Source: Clostridia bacterium
Lineage (GTDB): Bacteria > Bacillota > Clostridia > Oscillospirales > CAG-272
DNA length: 48,281 nt
Assembly: GCA_017465885.1 (NCBI GenBank)
Contig: JAFTVG010000012.1
Location: 1 to 48,281 of the forward strand
Direction: 5' to 3'
In this document: positions 1 to 7,781 of the stretch, one piece after another
Numbering within the stretch: position 1 is the stretch's first letter
Layout of the letters: every line of letters starts with the position of its first letter
Position numbers and translations under genes: made by a program
Notes under the pieces: model-generated
The model's database searches: none
What the model saw: only the letters and a program-made list of their open reading frames with translations
Told to the model about the DNA's origin: nothing

Positions 1-885
1 GGCAAACACGGGGTGTGTGTCGTTGAGCTGCAGCGAGATATGCTCATTGATCTTTTCAATAGGAAGTCCCTTTTGCTTGTGCTTGCGAAGGAGGTCCTGC
101 ACCGATGCCGATGCAAAGAAATATTCTTGGCGCAAACGCAGGATGCGCCCCTTTTCGGTAGAATCGTTGGGATAGAGGGCGTAGCTGATGCTTTCGCAAC
201 GCACGTTATCCTTTGCGATCTTATCGATCTGCATACGGTCAAAAGCAGCAAAATCAAAGCTGCCGGGCTGCTCACTTTGCCACAGGCGCAGGGTGTTAAT
301 GGTCTTTCCGCCGTAGCCGATGATGGGCATATCGTAAGGAACTGCCTTGGTGGTAAAGTCGGAGAATTTTACGAGTACGCTATCCTCTTCCCTTCTGTAG
401 CTCCAAGGGTCACCGTGTCTTTGCCAATCGTCTGCGTTTTCCTTTTGGAAGCCGTTCTCAAAGCTTTGGCGGAACAAGCCGTAGCGGTAACGAATGCCGT
501 AGCCATCGAGCGGAATGCCAACGGTGGCACCCGATTCGAGATAGCAGGCAGCAAGACGACCAAGACCGCCATTACCGAGAGCTGCATCCTCAATATCCTC
601 AAACGACGTAATATCGATGCCACGCTCTGAAAGCAGTGCCTTTACCTCGTCAAGCTTGCCAAGGTTGTAAAGATTTGCAAAAATTGCACGGCCGACCAAG
701 AATTCTGCCGAAAGATAACCCACTCTTTTTTGAGGAGCTTCTTTGCATTTTTGCCACGTATCGGCAATTTCTGCCATGGTTGCCCTACTAACGGCACAAT
801 AAAGTGCGGAGGTGGATGCATGCTCCATATCGACACCGTCGTTGGCTCTGAGCAAGCTTTCAACTGTTTTGATCCATTTGTCCAT
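1..885 (-). CDS. glgP: Glycogen/maltodextrin phosphorylase, N-terminal 295 codons (cut by window edge)
   Basis: Releases glucose-1-phosphate from alpha-1,4-glucans in the cytoplasm. The reverse strand reads MDKWIKTVES at the start, then RVGYLSAEFLVGR, GNGGLGRLAACYLES and IPLDGYGIRYRYGLF, all signature blocks of the N-terminal half of glycogen/starch phosphorylases, and ends in-frame at QLNDTHPVFA, a conserved phosphorylase block. The pyridoxal-phosphate lysine lies in the missing C-terminal half. The start ATG is at 883-885, preceded by AAAGGAA. The stop of the upstream malQ gene lies only 25 bp away on the same strand, so the two form a malQ-glgP operon. MalQ and phosphorylase cooperate in maltodextrin and glycogen breakdown. 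Family is clear; substrate preference (glycogen or maltodextrin) is not. Confidence 0.95.
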   Translation of the reverse strand, partial: MDKWIKTVESLLRANDGVDMEHASTSALYCAVSRATMAEIADTWQKCKEAPQKRVGYLSAEFLVGRAIFANLYNLGKLDEVKALLSERGIDITSFEDIEDAALGNGGLGRLAACYLESGATVGIPLDGYGIRYRYGLFRQSFENGFQKENADDWQRHGDPWSYRREEDSVLVKFSDFTTKAVPYDMPIIGYGGKTINTLRLWQSEQPGSFDFAAFDRMQIDKIAKDNVRCESISYALYPNDSTEKGRILRLRQEYFFASASVQDLLRKHKQKGLPIEKINEHISLQLNDTHPVFA

Positions 886-910
886 TGTTTTTCGGTTCCT
901 TTGCTATGAT

Positions 911-2437
911 TTATCTGTTCCCTCTTTTTGCAATGCGAGAGATCTTTTGAGCCAACGTGCGGCTCATTGCACTTGCGGGGCAACGCCAGCTCCAGTTGCG
1001 ATCACTGAGTGTGCCGGGGGTGTTCATGCGAGACTCCGCACCCGTTCCAAGCAGATCCTGCAGGGGAAGAATGACGTATTTTGCGCAGCTGACGTAAGCA
1101 AGACGCACTGTTGCCGCACGAGCGCGTTGCATGGTTTCGGGGTCATTTACCTGCTCCCGTCGATATGCAAAGCGTATGCCTGCCTTTTTGCACTCGGATA
1201 CGAGATCGCGATAAAATATCTCGCGTGTATCCTCATCCAAATCCTCGAGAAATTCAATAAAGGTAGCATTATCGTGCGTACCCGTGTAAACCACGCAGTT
1301 TTCATCGTAATTGGAGGGCTTGAATTCATGCTCGGGGTTTCCGTCAAACGCAAACTCCAAAACCTTCATACGAGGGTATCCCGTATTGCGCATCAAGCGA
1401 TAAACACCGTCATCGAGAATCCCAAGGTCCTCAGCAATGATCTTCCAATCCTTTTTGCCCTCAAACAAAGCTTCCTTCGGGCCATCGCGCCAGCATCCCA
1501 CTCTGGCATTCTTGCTGCCTACGGGAATGGCGTAAAAACGGTCAAAGCCGCGGAAGTGGTCGATGCGTACGATATCGTACATAGAGAGTGCCTTTTGCAA
1601 CCTTGCCGTCCACCATGCGTAGCCGTCTTGCCTCATTTTTTCCCAATCATATAAAGGATTGCCCCAAAGCTGACCGTCCTCGCTGAAATAATCCGGAGGA
1701 ACGCCTGCAACCTCGGCAGGAGTACCGTCGCCGTTGAGCAAAAACAGCTCGGGATGCGCCCAAACCTCAACACTATCCTCGGAGACGTAAAGCGGCATAT
1801 CGCCCATAATCTCAATTCCACGCGCGTTGGCATAGCTCTTCAGCTCGCCCCATTGACGGAAGAACTCATATTGCGTAAATTGCCAAAACAGTACCTCGTC
1901 CTCATTGGCGGCAAGAAAGGCACCCAGCGCTTCCTTATCGCGTACGCGATACTGCTCTTCCCAAGTGGAAAGAGCACGCCAACCGTGTGCCTCCTTGATT
2001 GCCATAAATGCGGCAAAATCAGCAAACACGCCTTCTTCCAAAAAAGCTTGGAATGCAGGCACTTGACGATCGAAGCGCGAAAACGCGAGCTTCAGCAGCG
2101 GAATGCGACGATAAAACAACGCCTCATAGTTAACACGCCCGATCTCCTCTCCCGCAGCAGCACAGGAATATTCCTCTGCTTCCTCTTTTGTCAGCAAGCC
2201 CTGTGCGATCAAAGCTTCAATATCAATTAAATAAGGGCTGCCTGCAATGGCACAGGATGAGGCGTAGGGCGAATCTCCATATCCGGTGGGAACCAGTGGC
2301 AGCACCTGCCAAACCTTTTGGTGAGCTCTGGCAAGGAACTCTACAAAGTCTTTTGCCTGCGCGCCCATTGTTCCCACTCCATAGGGAGAGGGCAATGCCG
2401 TTATCGGCAATAAAACTCCTGCATAACGCTTTTTCAT
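911..2437 (-). CDS. malQ: 4-alpha-glucanotransferase (amylomaltase, GH77)
   Basis: 508 aa, the usual length of bacterial amylomaltases. It transfers alpha-1,4-glucan segments between maltodextrins in the cytoplasm, making substrates for the phosphorylase encoded just downstream. Visible family blocks are RYAGVLLPITALPSPYGVG at the N-terminus, GDSPYASSCAIAGSPYLID, MGDMPLYVSEDSVEVWAHPE, VRIDHFRGFDRFYAIP (containing the nucleophile Asp), IIAEDLG (acid/base Glu), YTGTHDNAT and the C-terminal RMNTPGTLSDRNWSWR. The reading frame is open to 2506, but the ATG at 2435-2437 fits the family start and has AAAGGGGAA at a good distance. A TTGACA/TAGAGT promoter and a palindrome lie upstream, divergent from a LacI-type regulator. 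Confidence 0.96.
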   Translation of the reverse strand: MKKRYAGVLLPITALPSPYGVGTMGAQAKDFVEFLARAHQKVWQVLPLVPTGYGDSPYASSCAIAGSPYLIDIEALIAQGLLTKEEAEEYSCAAAGEEIGRVNYEALFYRRIPLLKLAFSRFDRQVPAFQAFLEEGVFADFAAFMAIKEAHGWRALSTWEEQYRVRDKEALGAFLAANEDEVLFWQFTQYEFFRQWGELKSYANARGIEIMGDMPLYVSEDSVEVWAHPELFLLNGDGTPAEVAGVPPDYFSEDGQLWGNPLYDWEKMRQDGYAWWTARLQKALSMYDIVRIDHFRGFDRFYAIPVGSKNARVGCWRDGPKEALFEGKKDWKIIAEDLGILDDGVYRLMRNTGYPRMKVLEFAFDGNPEHEFKPSNYDENCVVYTGTHDNATFIEFLEDLDEDTREIFYRDLVSECKKAGIRFAYRREQVNDPETMQRARAATVRLAYVSCAKYVILPLQDLLGTGAESRMNTPGTLSDRNWSWRCPASAMSRTLAQKISRIAKRGNR

Positions 2438-2468
2438 TTGCGAATTCCCCTTTGCTAAAATGTGTGTT

Positions 2469-2482
2469 TCGAAAAATTTCGA
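2469..2482. promoter_or_regulatory. Palindrome TCGAAA-AA-TTTCGA, candidate operator of malQ
   Basis: Perfect 6-bp arms with a 2-bp centre, lying just after the predicted malQ transcription start. That is a roadblock position typical of repressor operators. The same half sites recur in the leader of the divergent lacI-type gene at 2669-2695. It lacks the central CG of most LacI-family operators, so assignment to that regulator is inference. Confidence 0.5.
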
Positions 2483-2496
2483 ATGTTCTTTGTAAT

Positions 2497-2525
2497 ACTC
2501 TATCACATTTTTTTCGCCGTGTCAA
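2497..2525 (-). promoter_or_regulatory. Promoter of malQ-glgP
   Basis: On the reverse strand, -35 TTGACA (2520-2525) and -10 TAGAGT (2497-2502) are separated by 17 bp. The predicted transcription start is near 2490, about 50 nt before the malQ ATG. Confidence 0.7.
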
Positions 2526-2615
2526 GTGAATATGTGACGGAAAGGCAGAATTTTTGTCAAGAAATCATTTTTTTAAGATTTTTCAGCTGTTTTTTACACT
2601 TTTTTCAAAAAAACA

Positions 2616-2643
2616 TTGTAAATTTGAAAAACTATGCTATAAT
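2616..2643 (+). promoter_or_regulatory. Promoter of the LacI-type regulator and pullulanase
   Basis: TTGTAA (2616-2621), 16-bp spacer, TATAAT (2638-2643). Downstream, before the ribosome binding site AAGGAGG, the half sites TCGAAA (2669-2674) and TTTCGA (2690-2695) form an inverted repeat with a 15-bp centre. Confidence 0.7.
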
Positions 2644-2668
2644 GAAAGCAGGCAAACAAAAAAATCAA

Positions 2669-2695
2669 TCGAAATCGGTTCTCTCTGCATTTCGA
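2669..2695. promoter_or_regulatory. TCGAAA-N15-TTTCGA inverted repeat in the lacI leader
   Basis: Same arms as the malQ palindrome, but widely spaced, located about 20 to 45 nt after the predicted start of transcription. A possible autoregulatory site. Weaker than the malQ site because of the long centre. Confidence 0.35.
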
Positions 2696-2720
2696 AAATC
2701 TTCCAAAAAAGGAGGGCAAA

Positions 2721-3725
2721 ATGACCATTAAGGAAATTGCCGCCGAGCTCGGTCTTTCTGCCAGCACGGTTTCAAAGGCACTCAACAATGCCTCCGATAT
2801 CAGCTCGGAGACACGCGATCGCGTCAATGCCTATGCCCGCTCAATCGGTTTTTCCCTGCACCGCAATCAGGATTCCAAGCGTATTTGCGTTTTGTTTGAG
2901 AATATGGATTCTCACAGCAACTCGCAGGTCGGTTATCCGGTTCTTACGGGATTTCAACAGGCAGCAAACGCCTACCACTACGAGGTGGTGATTGAGCACT
3001 GCTCCGATAAGAATCCCCCAAACCTGAAGAAGCTCTGCCAAGAAAACAACTTTTGCGGCTTGATGATCCTGGGAACGAAGATCACGAGTGAGATCATCAA
3101 AGAGCTGGAGACCACAAGCATTCCCGCTATGCTGATGGACTCTTACGTAAAAAATCCCAAGGTTGCCTGCATCAGCAGTGACAACATCAACTCGGTTGCT
3201 GCCATTGTAGAGCATTTGATCAAGCTTGGACACCGCAAGATCGGTTATTTGGGCGGTGACAAGGAATCGATCGTTACCCGTGAGCGCTTTTCGGGCTATC
3301 TGATTGGCTTGATAGAAGGTGACATTGAATTTAACAGCAACTACGTTCGCTACGGAAACTACACCGAGAGCTGTGGTCTTGAGGCAGCCGACTTTTTTGC
3401 CGACCGGGGCGTTACCGCCGTGGTGTGCGCTTCTGACCTGATCGCCATTGGTTTGATTACCGGACTGAGAAAGCGCGGCTTGCGCGTTCCTGAGGATATT
3501 TCGGTCAGCGGCTTTGATAACCTTGACGTTGCACGCTACTTTACCCCCGCACTGACAACCGTTAAGCAGGACTTTATATCCTTGGGTGAAAACGCGTTTA
3601 CCCTGCTCCGCCAAGCCATTAAGGGCAACAAGACCAAGCGCATAACCATTCACACCGAGCCGATCTTCCGCGATTCGACCGCTCCCGTTTGTGAAACAAG
3701 CGCCGAGGGCGCACAATCAAAATAA
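2721..3725 (+). CDS. LacI-family transcriptional regulator of the alpha-glucan locus
   Basis: 334 aa, standard LacI/GalR length. The N-terminal helix-turn-helix is MTIKEIAAELGLSASTVSKALNN (residues 1-23), with the hinge region following. The rest is a periplasmic-binding-protein-like effector domain with KLGHRKIGYLGG, VVCASDLIAIGLI and ISVSGFDNLDVARYFTPALTTV, all typical. ATG at 2721 has AAAAGGAGG upstream. It is divergent from malQ-glgP and followed after 18 bp by the pullulanase gene, so it most likely controls maltodextrin or starch use in response to a malto-oligosaccharide. The ligand is inferred from context only. Confidence 0.93.
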   Translation: MTIKEIAAELGLSASTVSKALNNASDISSETRDRVNAYARSIGFSLHRNQDSKRICVLFENMDSHSNSQVGYPVLTGFQQAANAYHYEVVIEHCSDKNPPNLKKLCQENNFCGLMILGTKITSEIIKELETTSIPAMLMDSYVKNPKVACISSDNINSVAAIVEHLIKLGHRKIGYLGGDKESIVTRERFSGYLIGLIEGDIEFNSNYVRYGNYTESCGLEAADFFADRGVTAVVCASDLIAIGLITGLRKRGLRVPEDISVSGFDNLDVARYFTPALTTVKQDFISLGENAFTLLRQAIKGNKTKRITIHTEPIFRDSTAPVCETSAEGAQSK

Positions 3726-3743
3726 ATTATATAAGGTGAAATT

Positions 3744-6428
3744 ATGAAAAAGACTTACTCTCGCATTCTTTCTCTTTTGCTCGTTGTTATCATGCTCCTC
3801 TCTCTCGTTTTGACCTCCTGTAAAAGCGATCCGAGCAACAACAACGGCACCAACGAAAGCACCACCGAAAGCACCACCGATGATGGCAAGTGGCAAATTC
3901 CCGAGGGAGAATACACCATCCCGAAGGAAGAGGGCTACAATCAGATCACCTTCTATTGGTCTTATCCCGGTGTTATTGAAAACTGTGACATTTGGGCTTG
4001 GTGGGATGGCAAAGAAGGCAGCGGCTACATCATGCACCCCTGTGACTACGGTGCAAAGGTCGTGCTCAACGTGCCCGTAGGCATTGAGCAAATCGGATTT
4101 ATCGTTCGTACCGGATGCTCCGAGCCCGGTGGCTCCTCTTGGGGAGAAGCAACCAAGGACGGCACCGGCGAAGACCGTTTTGCTGTGATTGAGGGCGAAG
4201 AAACCTTTATCTACCTCAAGAGCGGCGATGCAGCACAGTACACCAGCCAAGACGGAGGCAAAACGCTTACCATGATCAAGAAATTTACCCTTGCGGGCAT
4301 GACCGATTTCCACAAGATCCAATACAACCTAACCCCCAAGACTGCGATCACCAGCTACAAGCAGGTCAAGGTTTATGAGGGTGACAAAGAATTGACCATT
4401 CTCGACGTCAGCAATATGGGCCAAGAGGTTACCAGCGGCATTATTGAAGTGGAAGAAACCCTTGATATTGGCAAAAACTACCGCGTGGTAATTGAGGGCT
4501 ACGGCGAAAAGGCAGTGGTTCCCACCTCTATTTTTGATAGCGAGTACTTTATTGAAAACTACACCTACGACGGCGATGATCTCGGTGCGATCATCAACGG
4601 TGATAAAACCACCTTTAAGGTTTGGGCTCCTACCGCCTCTAAGGTAGTGCTCAACCTCTTCACCTCCGGCCACGAGGGCTCCGCTTACAAAAGCGTTGAT
4701 ATGGTCAAGGGTGATCGCGGTGTTTGGTCCTACACCGAAAGCTGCGGTCACGGCACCTACTACACCTACACCGTAACCACCTCGGTTGGCACCCAGGAGG
4801 CAGTTGACCCCTATGCAAAGGCGGCAGGCCTTAACGGTAACCGCGGCATGGTAGTAGATCTTTCTCGCACGAACCCCAAGGGTTGGGGCGAGGATCACTT
4901 TGCAACCGGCATTAAGACCTACAGCGATGCTGTTATTTGGGAGGTACACGTAAGAGACTTCTCTAACAAGATGGCATCCTCCAACTACAAGGGCAAATAT
5001 CTCGCATTTACCGAGCGCGGACTTGTAAACGAGTTTGGTCAAAGCATTGGCGTTGACTATCTTGTAAATCTCGGCATTACCCACGTACATCTCCTCCCCG
5101 TTTATGACTATGCAACCGTTGATGAAGCTAACCCCGATAGCCAATTCAACTGGGGCTACGATCCCAAAAACTACAACGTTCCCGAGGGAAGCTATTCTAC
5201 CAACCCCTATGACGGTGAGGTTAGAATTAAGGAATACAAGCAAATGGTGCAAGCACTGCACGCAGCAGGCATTGGCGTTGTTATGGATATGGTCTATAAC
5301 CACACCTACGATGCAAACAGCTCCTTTAACAAGATCGTTCCCTACTACTATTACAGATACACCGCAACGGGTGCAAACTCTTCTGCTTCCGGCTGCGGTA
5401 ACGATACCGCCTCTGAGCGTTATATGTTTGGCAAATTTATGGTTGACTCGGTAAGCTACTGGGCAGAGGAATATGACCTTGATGGCTTCCGCTTTGACCT
5501 GATGGGCTTGCACGACCTTGCAACTATGCAAGAGGTCGAAAACGCAGTACACGCTATCAATCCCGAAGCAATGATTTACGGTGAGGGTTGGACAATGGGC
5601 TCCACCATTGACGGCAGCCCCATGGCGAACCAAGGTCAGATCAGCAAGATCGAGCCCCTCGAGGGCGCTATCGGCGGCATTGCCGTATTCAACGATGTCA
5701 TTCGCGACGGTCTGAAGGGCAGCGTATTTACCGCAACCTCCAAGGGCTATATCAGCGGCAACGGCAACGGCTCCTTCCCCTCTGTTCTCTTTGGTATCAA
5801 GGGCGGCGCCGGCACGGGCTTTAGCTGGGAAGTGAAAAACGGTATGGTCGTTAACTATATGAGTGCACATGATAACAACACTCTGTGGGATAAGCTCATC
5901 CTCTCCAACAAAGATAACACCGTTGAGGAACGCCTTGCCATGAACCGCCTTGGCGCAACCCTCTTGATGATCTCCAAGGGCACCGTGTTCTTCCAAGCAG
6001 GTGAGGAAATGCTGCGCACCAAGGACGGTGACGAGAACAGCTATAAGTCCGGCGACGCCATCAACAACATCAATTGGTCGGTTCTCAAGGAAGGTAGCAA
6101 CGAATACGAAATGATGCGCTACTACCAAGAGCTGATTCGCGTAAGACAAGAGTACGCAATCTTCAGAACGCTGAACACCGCCGTGATCGCCAACACCTCC
6201 TACGGTGAAGGCAGAGTTGCTATTACGCTTGATAACCATGCAGACGGTAAGGCACTTATCGTTTCCAACCCCACAGGTGAAGCGATGACCTACAGCGTTT
6301 CCGGCAACTGGCATATGATCGTAAACGGTGTTGACATTATGGATGCTCCCGAGGCAGTAACCGGCAGCATCACCGTTCCCGCCTACACGGCAGTCGTTTT
6401 TGTAAACGACACATGCCTCAACGGCTAA
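3744..6428 (+). CDS. pulA: Type I pullulanase, secreted lipoprotein (GH13)
   Basis: 894 aa. Hydrolyses alpha-1,6 branches of pullulan, starch or glycogen, probably on the outer face of the membrane. The signal peptide ends in a lipobox-like LTSC near residue 27, followed by a Ser/Thr/Asn-rich linker. Residues of about 55-155 look like a CBM41 starch-binding module (ITFYWSYPG, DIWAWWDG). A CBM48-like segment (TFKVWAPTASKVVLNLF) precedes the GH13 barrel. The pullulanase motif YNWGYDP appears as FNWGYDP at residue 468. Catalytic residues are predicted as D585 in GFRFDLMG and E614 in IYGEGW. It probably shares a transcript with the LacI-type gene ending 18 bp upstream. Products would feed the malQ/glgP pair. 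Confidence 0.95.
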   Translation: MKKTYSRILSLLLVVIMLLSLVLTSCKSDPSNNNGTNESTTESTTDDGKWQIPEGEYTIPKEEGYNQITFYWSYPGVIENCDIWAWWDGKEGSGYIMHPCDYGAKVVLNVPVGIEQIGFIVRTGCSEPGGSSWGEATKDGTGEDRFAVIEGEETFIYLKSGDAAQYTSQDGGKTLTMIKKFTLAGMTDFHKIQYNLTPKTAITSYKQVKVYEGDKELTILDVSNMGQEVTSGIIEVEETLDIGKNYRVVIEGYGEKAVVPTSIFDSEYFIENYTYDGDDLGAIINGDKTTFKVWAPTASKVVLNLFTSGHEGSAYKSVDMVKGDRGVWSYTESCGHGTYYTYTVTTSVGTQEAVDPYAKAAGLNGNRGMVVDLSRTNPKGWGEDHFATGIKTYSDAVIWEVHVRDFSNKMASSNYKGKYLAFTERGLVNEFGQSIGVDYLVNLGITHVHLLPVYDYATVDEANPDSQFNWGYDPKNYNVPEGSYSTNPYDGEVRIKEYKQMVQALHAAGIGVVMDMVYNHTYDANSSFNKIVPYYYYRYTATGANSSASGCGNDTASERYMFGKFMVDSVSYWAEEYDLDGFRFDLMGLHDLATMQEVENAVHAINPEAMIYGEGWTMGSTIDGSPMANQGQISKIEPLEGAIGGIAVFNDVIRDGLKGSVFTATSKGYISGNGNGSFPSVLFGIKGGAGTGFSWEVKNGMVVNYMSAHDNNTLWDKLILSNKDNTVEERLAMNRLGATLLMISKGTVFFQAGEEMLRTKDGDENSYKSGDAINNINWSVLKEGSNEYEMMRYYQELIRVRQEYAIFRTLNTAVIANTSYGEGRVAITLDNHADGKALIVSNPTGEAMTYSVSGNWHMIVNGVDIMDAPEAVTGSITVPAYTAVVFVNDTCLNG

Positions 6429-6462
6429 TTGAAACCACACATAAAAATTGGCAGGCACCCGA

Positions 6463-6665
6463 TGAACTGCCCCAAATTGTGCGGACAGCACAAAAACAGC
6501 CTTAATGGTAGAAAATATTAAATTTTAAGCAACAAACTGACATCGCTTTTCGAGTGGTGTCAGTTTTGTTTTGAGTTGGATACGTTCGTTGTTGTAGAAC
6601 TGTATGATTTTCGCGGGGTAAATACACTCGGTTTTGAGGATCGAGAAAAAACTTCTTTGGAAGGA
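6463..6665 (-). mobile_element. Remnant of an IS3-family insertion sequence (right end)
   Basis: The segment at 6463-6488 (starting TGAACTGCCCCAAATTG and ending GCGGACAG) resembles an IS3-family terminal repeat, and the C-terminal transposase fragment begins 37 bp inside it. The left end is absent. The element stops at 6665 against a repeated intergenic block that starts at 6677. The terminal-repeat assignment is from memory of the family and not verified. Confidence 0.6.
6525..6665 (-). pseudogene. IS3/IS150-type transposase (orfB), C-terminal fragment
   Basis: The reverse strand translates to SFFSILKTECIYPAK, then IIQFYNNERIQLKTKLTP and LEKRCQFVA before a stop. This is the end of the IS3-family integrase-like transposase, where the YNNERIQ block follows the last catalytic Glu. 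A stop codon lies immediately upstream at 6666-6668, and there is no start or upstream DDE region. Only about 46 codons remain, so it is non-functional. Confidence 0.8.
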
Positions 6666-6676
6666 TTAAAAAAGGC

Positions 6677-6839
6677 GGACACGTCCTTTTGGACCTTTCC
6701 ATTATGATGTGTCTAATGTTTTTTTTGGAGGGGTTTAAGACGAGAAAGCGGAATATGGAAATGCTTTTACATAAAAGTGTGATCAAAAACACATAAATAC
6801 ATATAATTTTGTGATTAGGGGTTGCGTTTTCTTTTTTTT
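6677..6839. repeat. 160-bp intergenic direct repeat, copy A
   Basis: Nearly identical to 9025-9185. It opens with a GACACGTC...GATGTGTC hairpin, followed by a run of T, then a conserved stretch of about 100 bp ending in a T-rich tract. In this copy the tract runs into a TTGCGT/TATAAT promoter ahead of a truncated ATPase gene. No open frame in it is supported. Confidence 0.85.
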
Positions 6840-6849
6840 GGTGTATAAT
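6822..6849 (+). promoter_or_regulatory. Promoter ahead of the truncated ATPase gene
   Basis: TTGCGT (6822-6827), 16-bp spacer, TATAAT (6844-6849). It lies across the right end of repeat copy A. Copy B has lost the -10 box. Confidence 0.55.
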
Positions 6850-6904
6850 AAAAGTGTGATTTGGGAACACCAAAACATCAATAAAAGTGTGAAAGAGTGT
6901 TTTA

Positions 6905-7129
6905 GTGGAACGATTTGTATTAAACGAGCTATTGGAGTGGAAAAATTCACCCTATCGAAAGCCTCTTATTTTAAAAGGTGTACGTCAGGTTGGAAAAACG
7001 TGGATTCTAAAAGAGTTCGGAAAACGATATTATGAGAATACTGCGCAGGGACAGATGGCCTTTTACCACGGCGGCCATCCCGAGTGGTACGCCGCCCTTG
7101 AACAGCAGCTTGGTCTGCGGCTGGGCTAA
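6905..7129 (+). pseudogene. Truncated AAA+ ATPase (DUF4143-type), N-terminal fragment
   Basis: A GTG-started frame reads MERFVLNELLEWKNSPYRKP, then LILKGVRQVGKTWILKEFGK. This matches the N-terminus of the large AAA_14/DUF4143 family, with the Walker A motif GVRQVGKT at about residues 25-32. Similarity ends near residue 46. The last 28 codons have unrelated, GC-richer sequence and then a stop, where the family would run to about 400 residues with Walker B and a C-terminal domain. The break near 7040 is therefore probably a deletion junction. An intact promoter lies upstream. Confidence 0.7.
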
Positions 7130-7181
7130 GTCTTTGGAGACCGTCAAAAGGATCTTCCCGCAAAATGAATGTGAAAGAAAG

Positions 7182-7637
7182 ATGGATATGAAACGAATCG
7201 CTTTATCTTTTATTTGTATACTGCTTCTTGCAGCTTCACTCTGCTCCTGTTTTTTGGGCGGTATCACGCAGAAATCATTTGTGGACGGAAAGAAAGCACC
7301 GCAACTGGAACCGTCGGATATAGAATCGGTGACATTGCGGCACCTCTGGAGTGAAACAGACATCCTATTTACCGCAGAGCAGCTGGAAGAGTTTACTGCG
7401 CTGTTCAATGACTCGATCGTGCACCTGCGTGACGGCGGCACAACGCCCGATTACGTATTGGTCGTCATCCTCAAAAACGGCACAGAATTTCATTTAATCG
7501 ATTCGGAAAGCATTTTGGAGATCCAGTTTAAAAAAATTGAAGGAAACTCGGATTTTGAGCGCAATTATGATATCAAAATAGAAAATGATGAATTGATACA
7601 ATATATCAAAGAAACCATGCAGGAAGAAACTACTTGA
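7182..7637 (+). CDS. Small putative lipoprotein, function unknown
   Basis: 151 aa. A signal peptide of about 22 residues ends in the lipobox-like LCSC (ASLCSCF), so the mature protein of about 130 residues should be membrane-anchored outside the cell. The rest alternates short beta-like stretches (YVLVVILKNGTEFHLID) with acidic segments, and ends KETMQEETT. I recognise no family. The ATG at 7182 follows GAAAGAAAG; a second ATG at 7188 is possible. No promoter is evident directly upstream; the DNA before it is the debris of the truncated ATPase. A strong hairpin follows at 7708. Confidence 0.7.
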   Translation: MDMKRIALSFICILLLAASLCSCFLGGITQKSFVDGKKAPQLEPSDIESVTLRHLWSETDILFTAEQLEEFTALFNDSIVHLRDGGTTPDYVLVVILKNGTEFHLIDSESILEIQFKKIEGNSDFERNYDIKIENDELIQYIKETMQEETT

Positions 7638-7707
7638 CCCATCGGGTCGGCTGACGCACGTAGCCCTGCGATCAAAGAGGCTTTTCGGCAATTACGCTCT
7701 ATAAAAA

Positions 7708-7745
7708 GGACACGTCCTTTGGGAGTTTTCCCAAAGGACGTGTCC
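7708..7745. terminator. Bidirectional hairpin terminator (GACACGTC family)
   Basis: Perfect 17-bp stem (7708-7724 with 7729-7745) and GTTT loop, flanked by AAAAA on the left and TTTTTT on the right. It lies between a rightward gene ending at 7637 and a leftward one ending at 7782. The stem shares GGACACGTCC with hairpins at 6677, 9025 and 9281. Confidence 0.85.
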
Positions 7746-7781
7746 AATGTTTTTTGAGGGTATTTGCTCTATCGCATCGTA

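Noticed and set aside
812..1654. 280-codon rightward open frame across the malQ-glgP junction
   Set aside because: Shadow of two well-recognised leftward genes, with no family similarity.
4329..6491. 720-codon open frame opposite the pullulanase gene
   Set aside because: Shadow frame: it is complementary to a clear GH13 enzyme and has no family features or ribosome binding site.
6502..6873. 123-codon leftward open frame over the IS remnant and repeat copy A
   Set aside because: The transposase similarity is in a different frame, and this frame crosses the repeat boundary. It is a chance frame.
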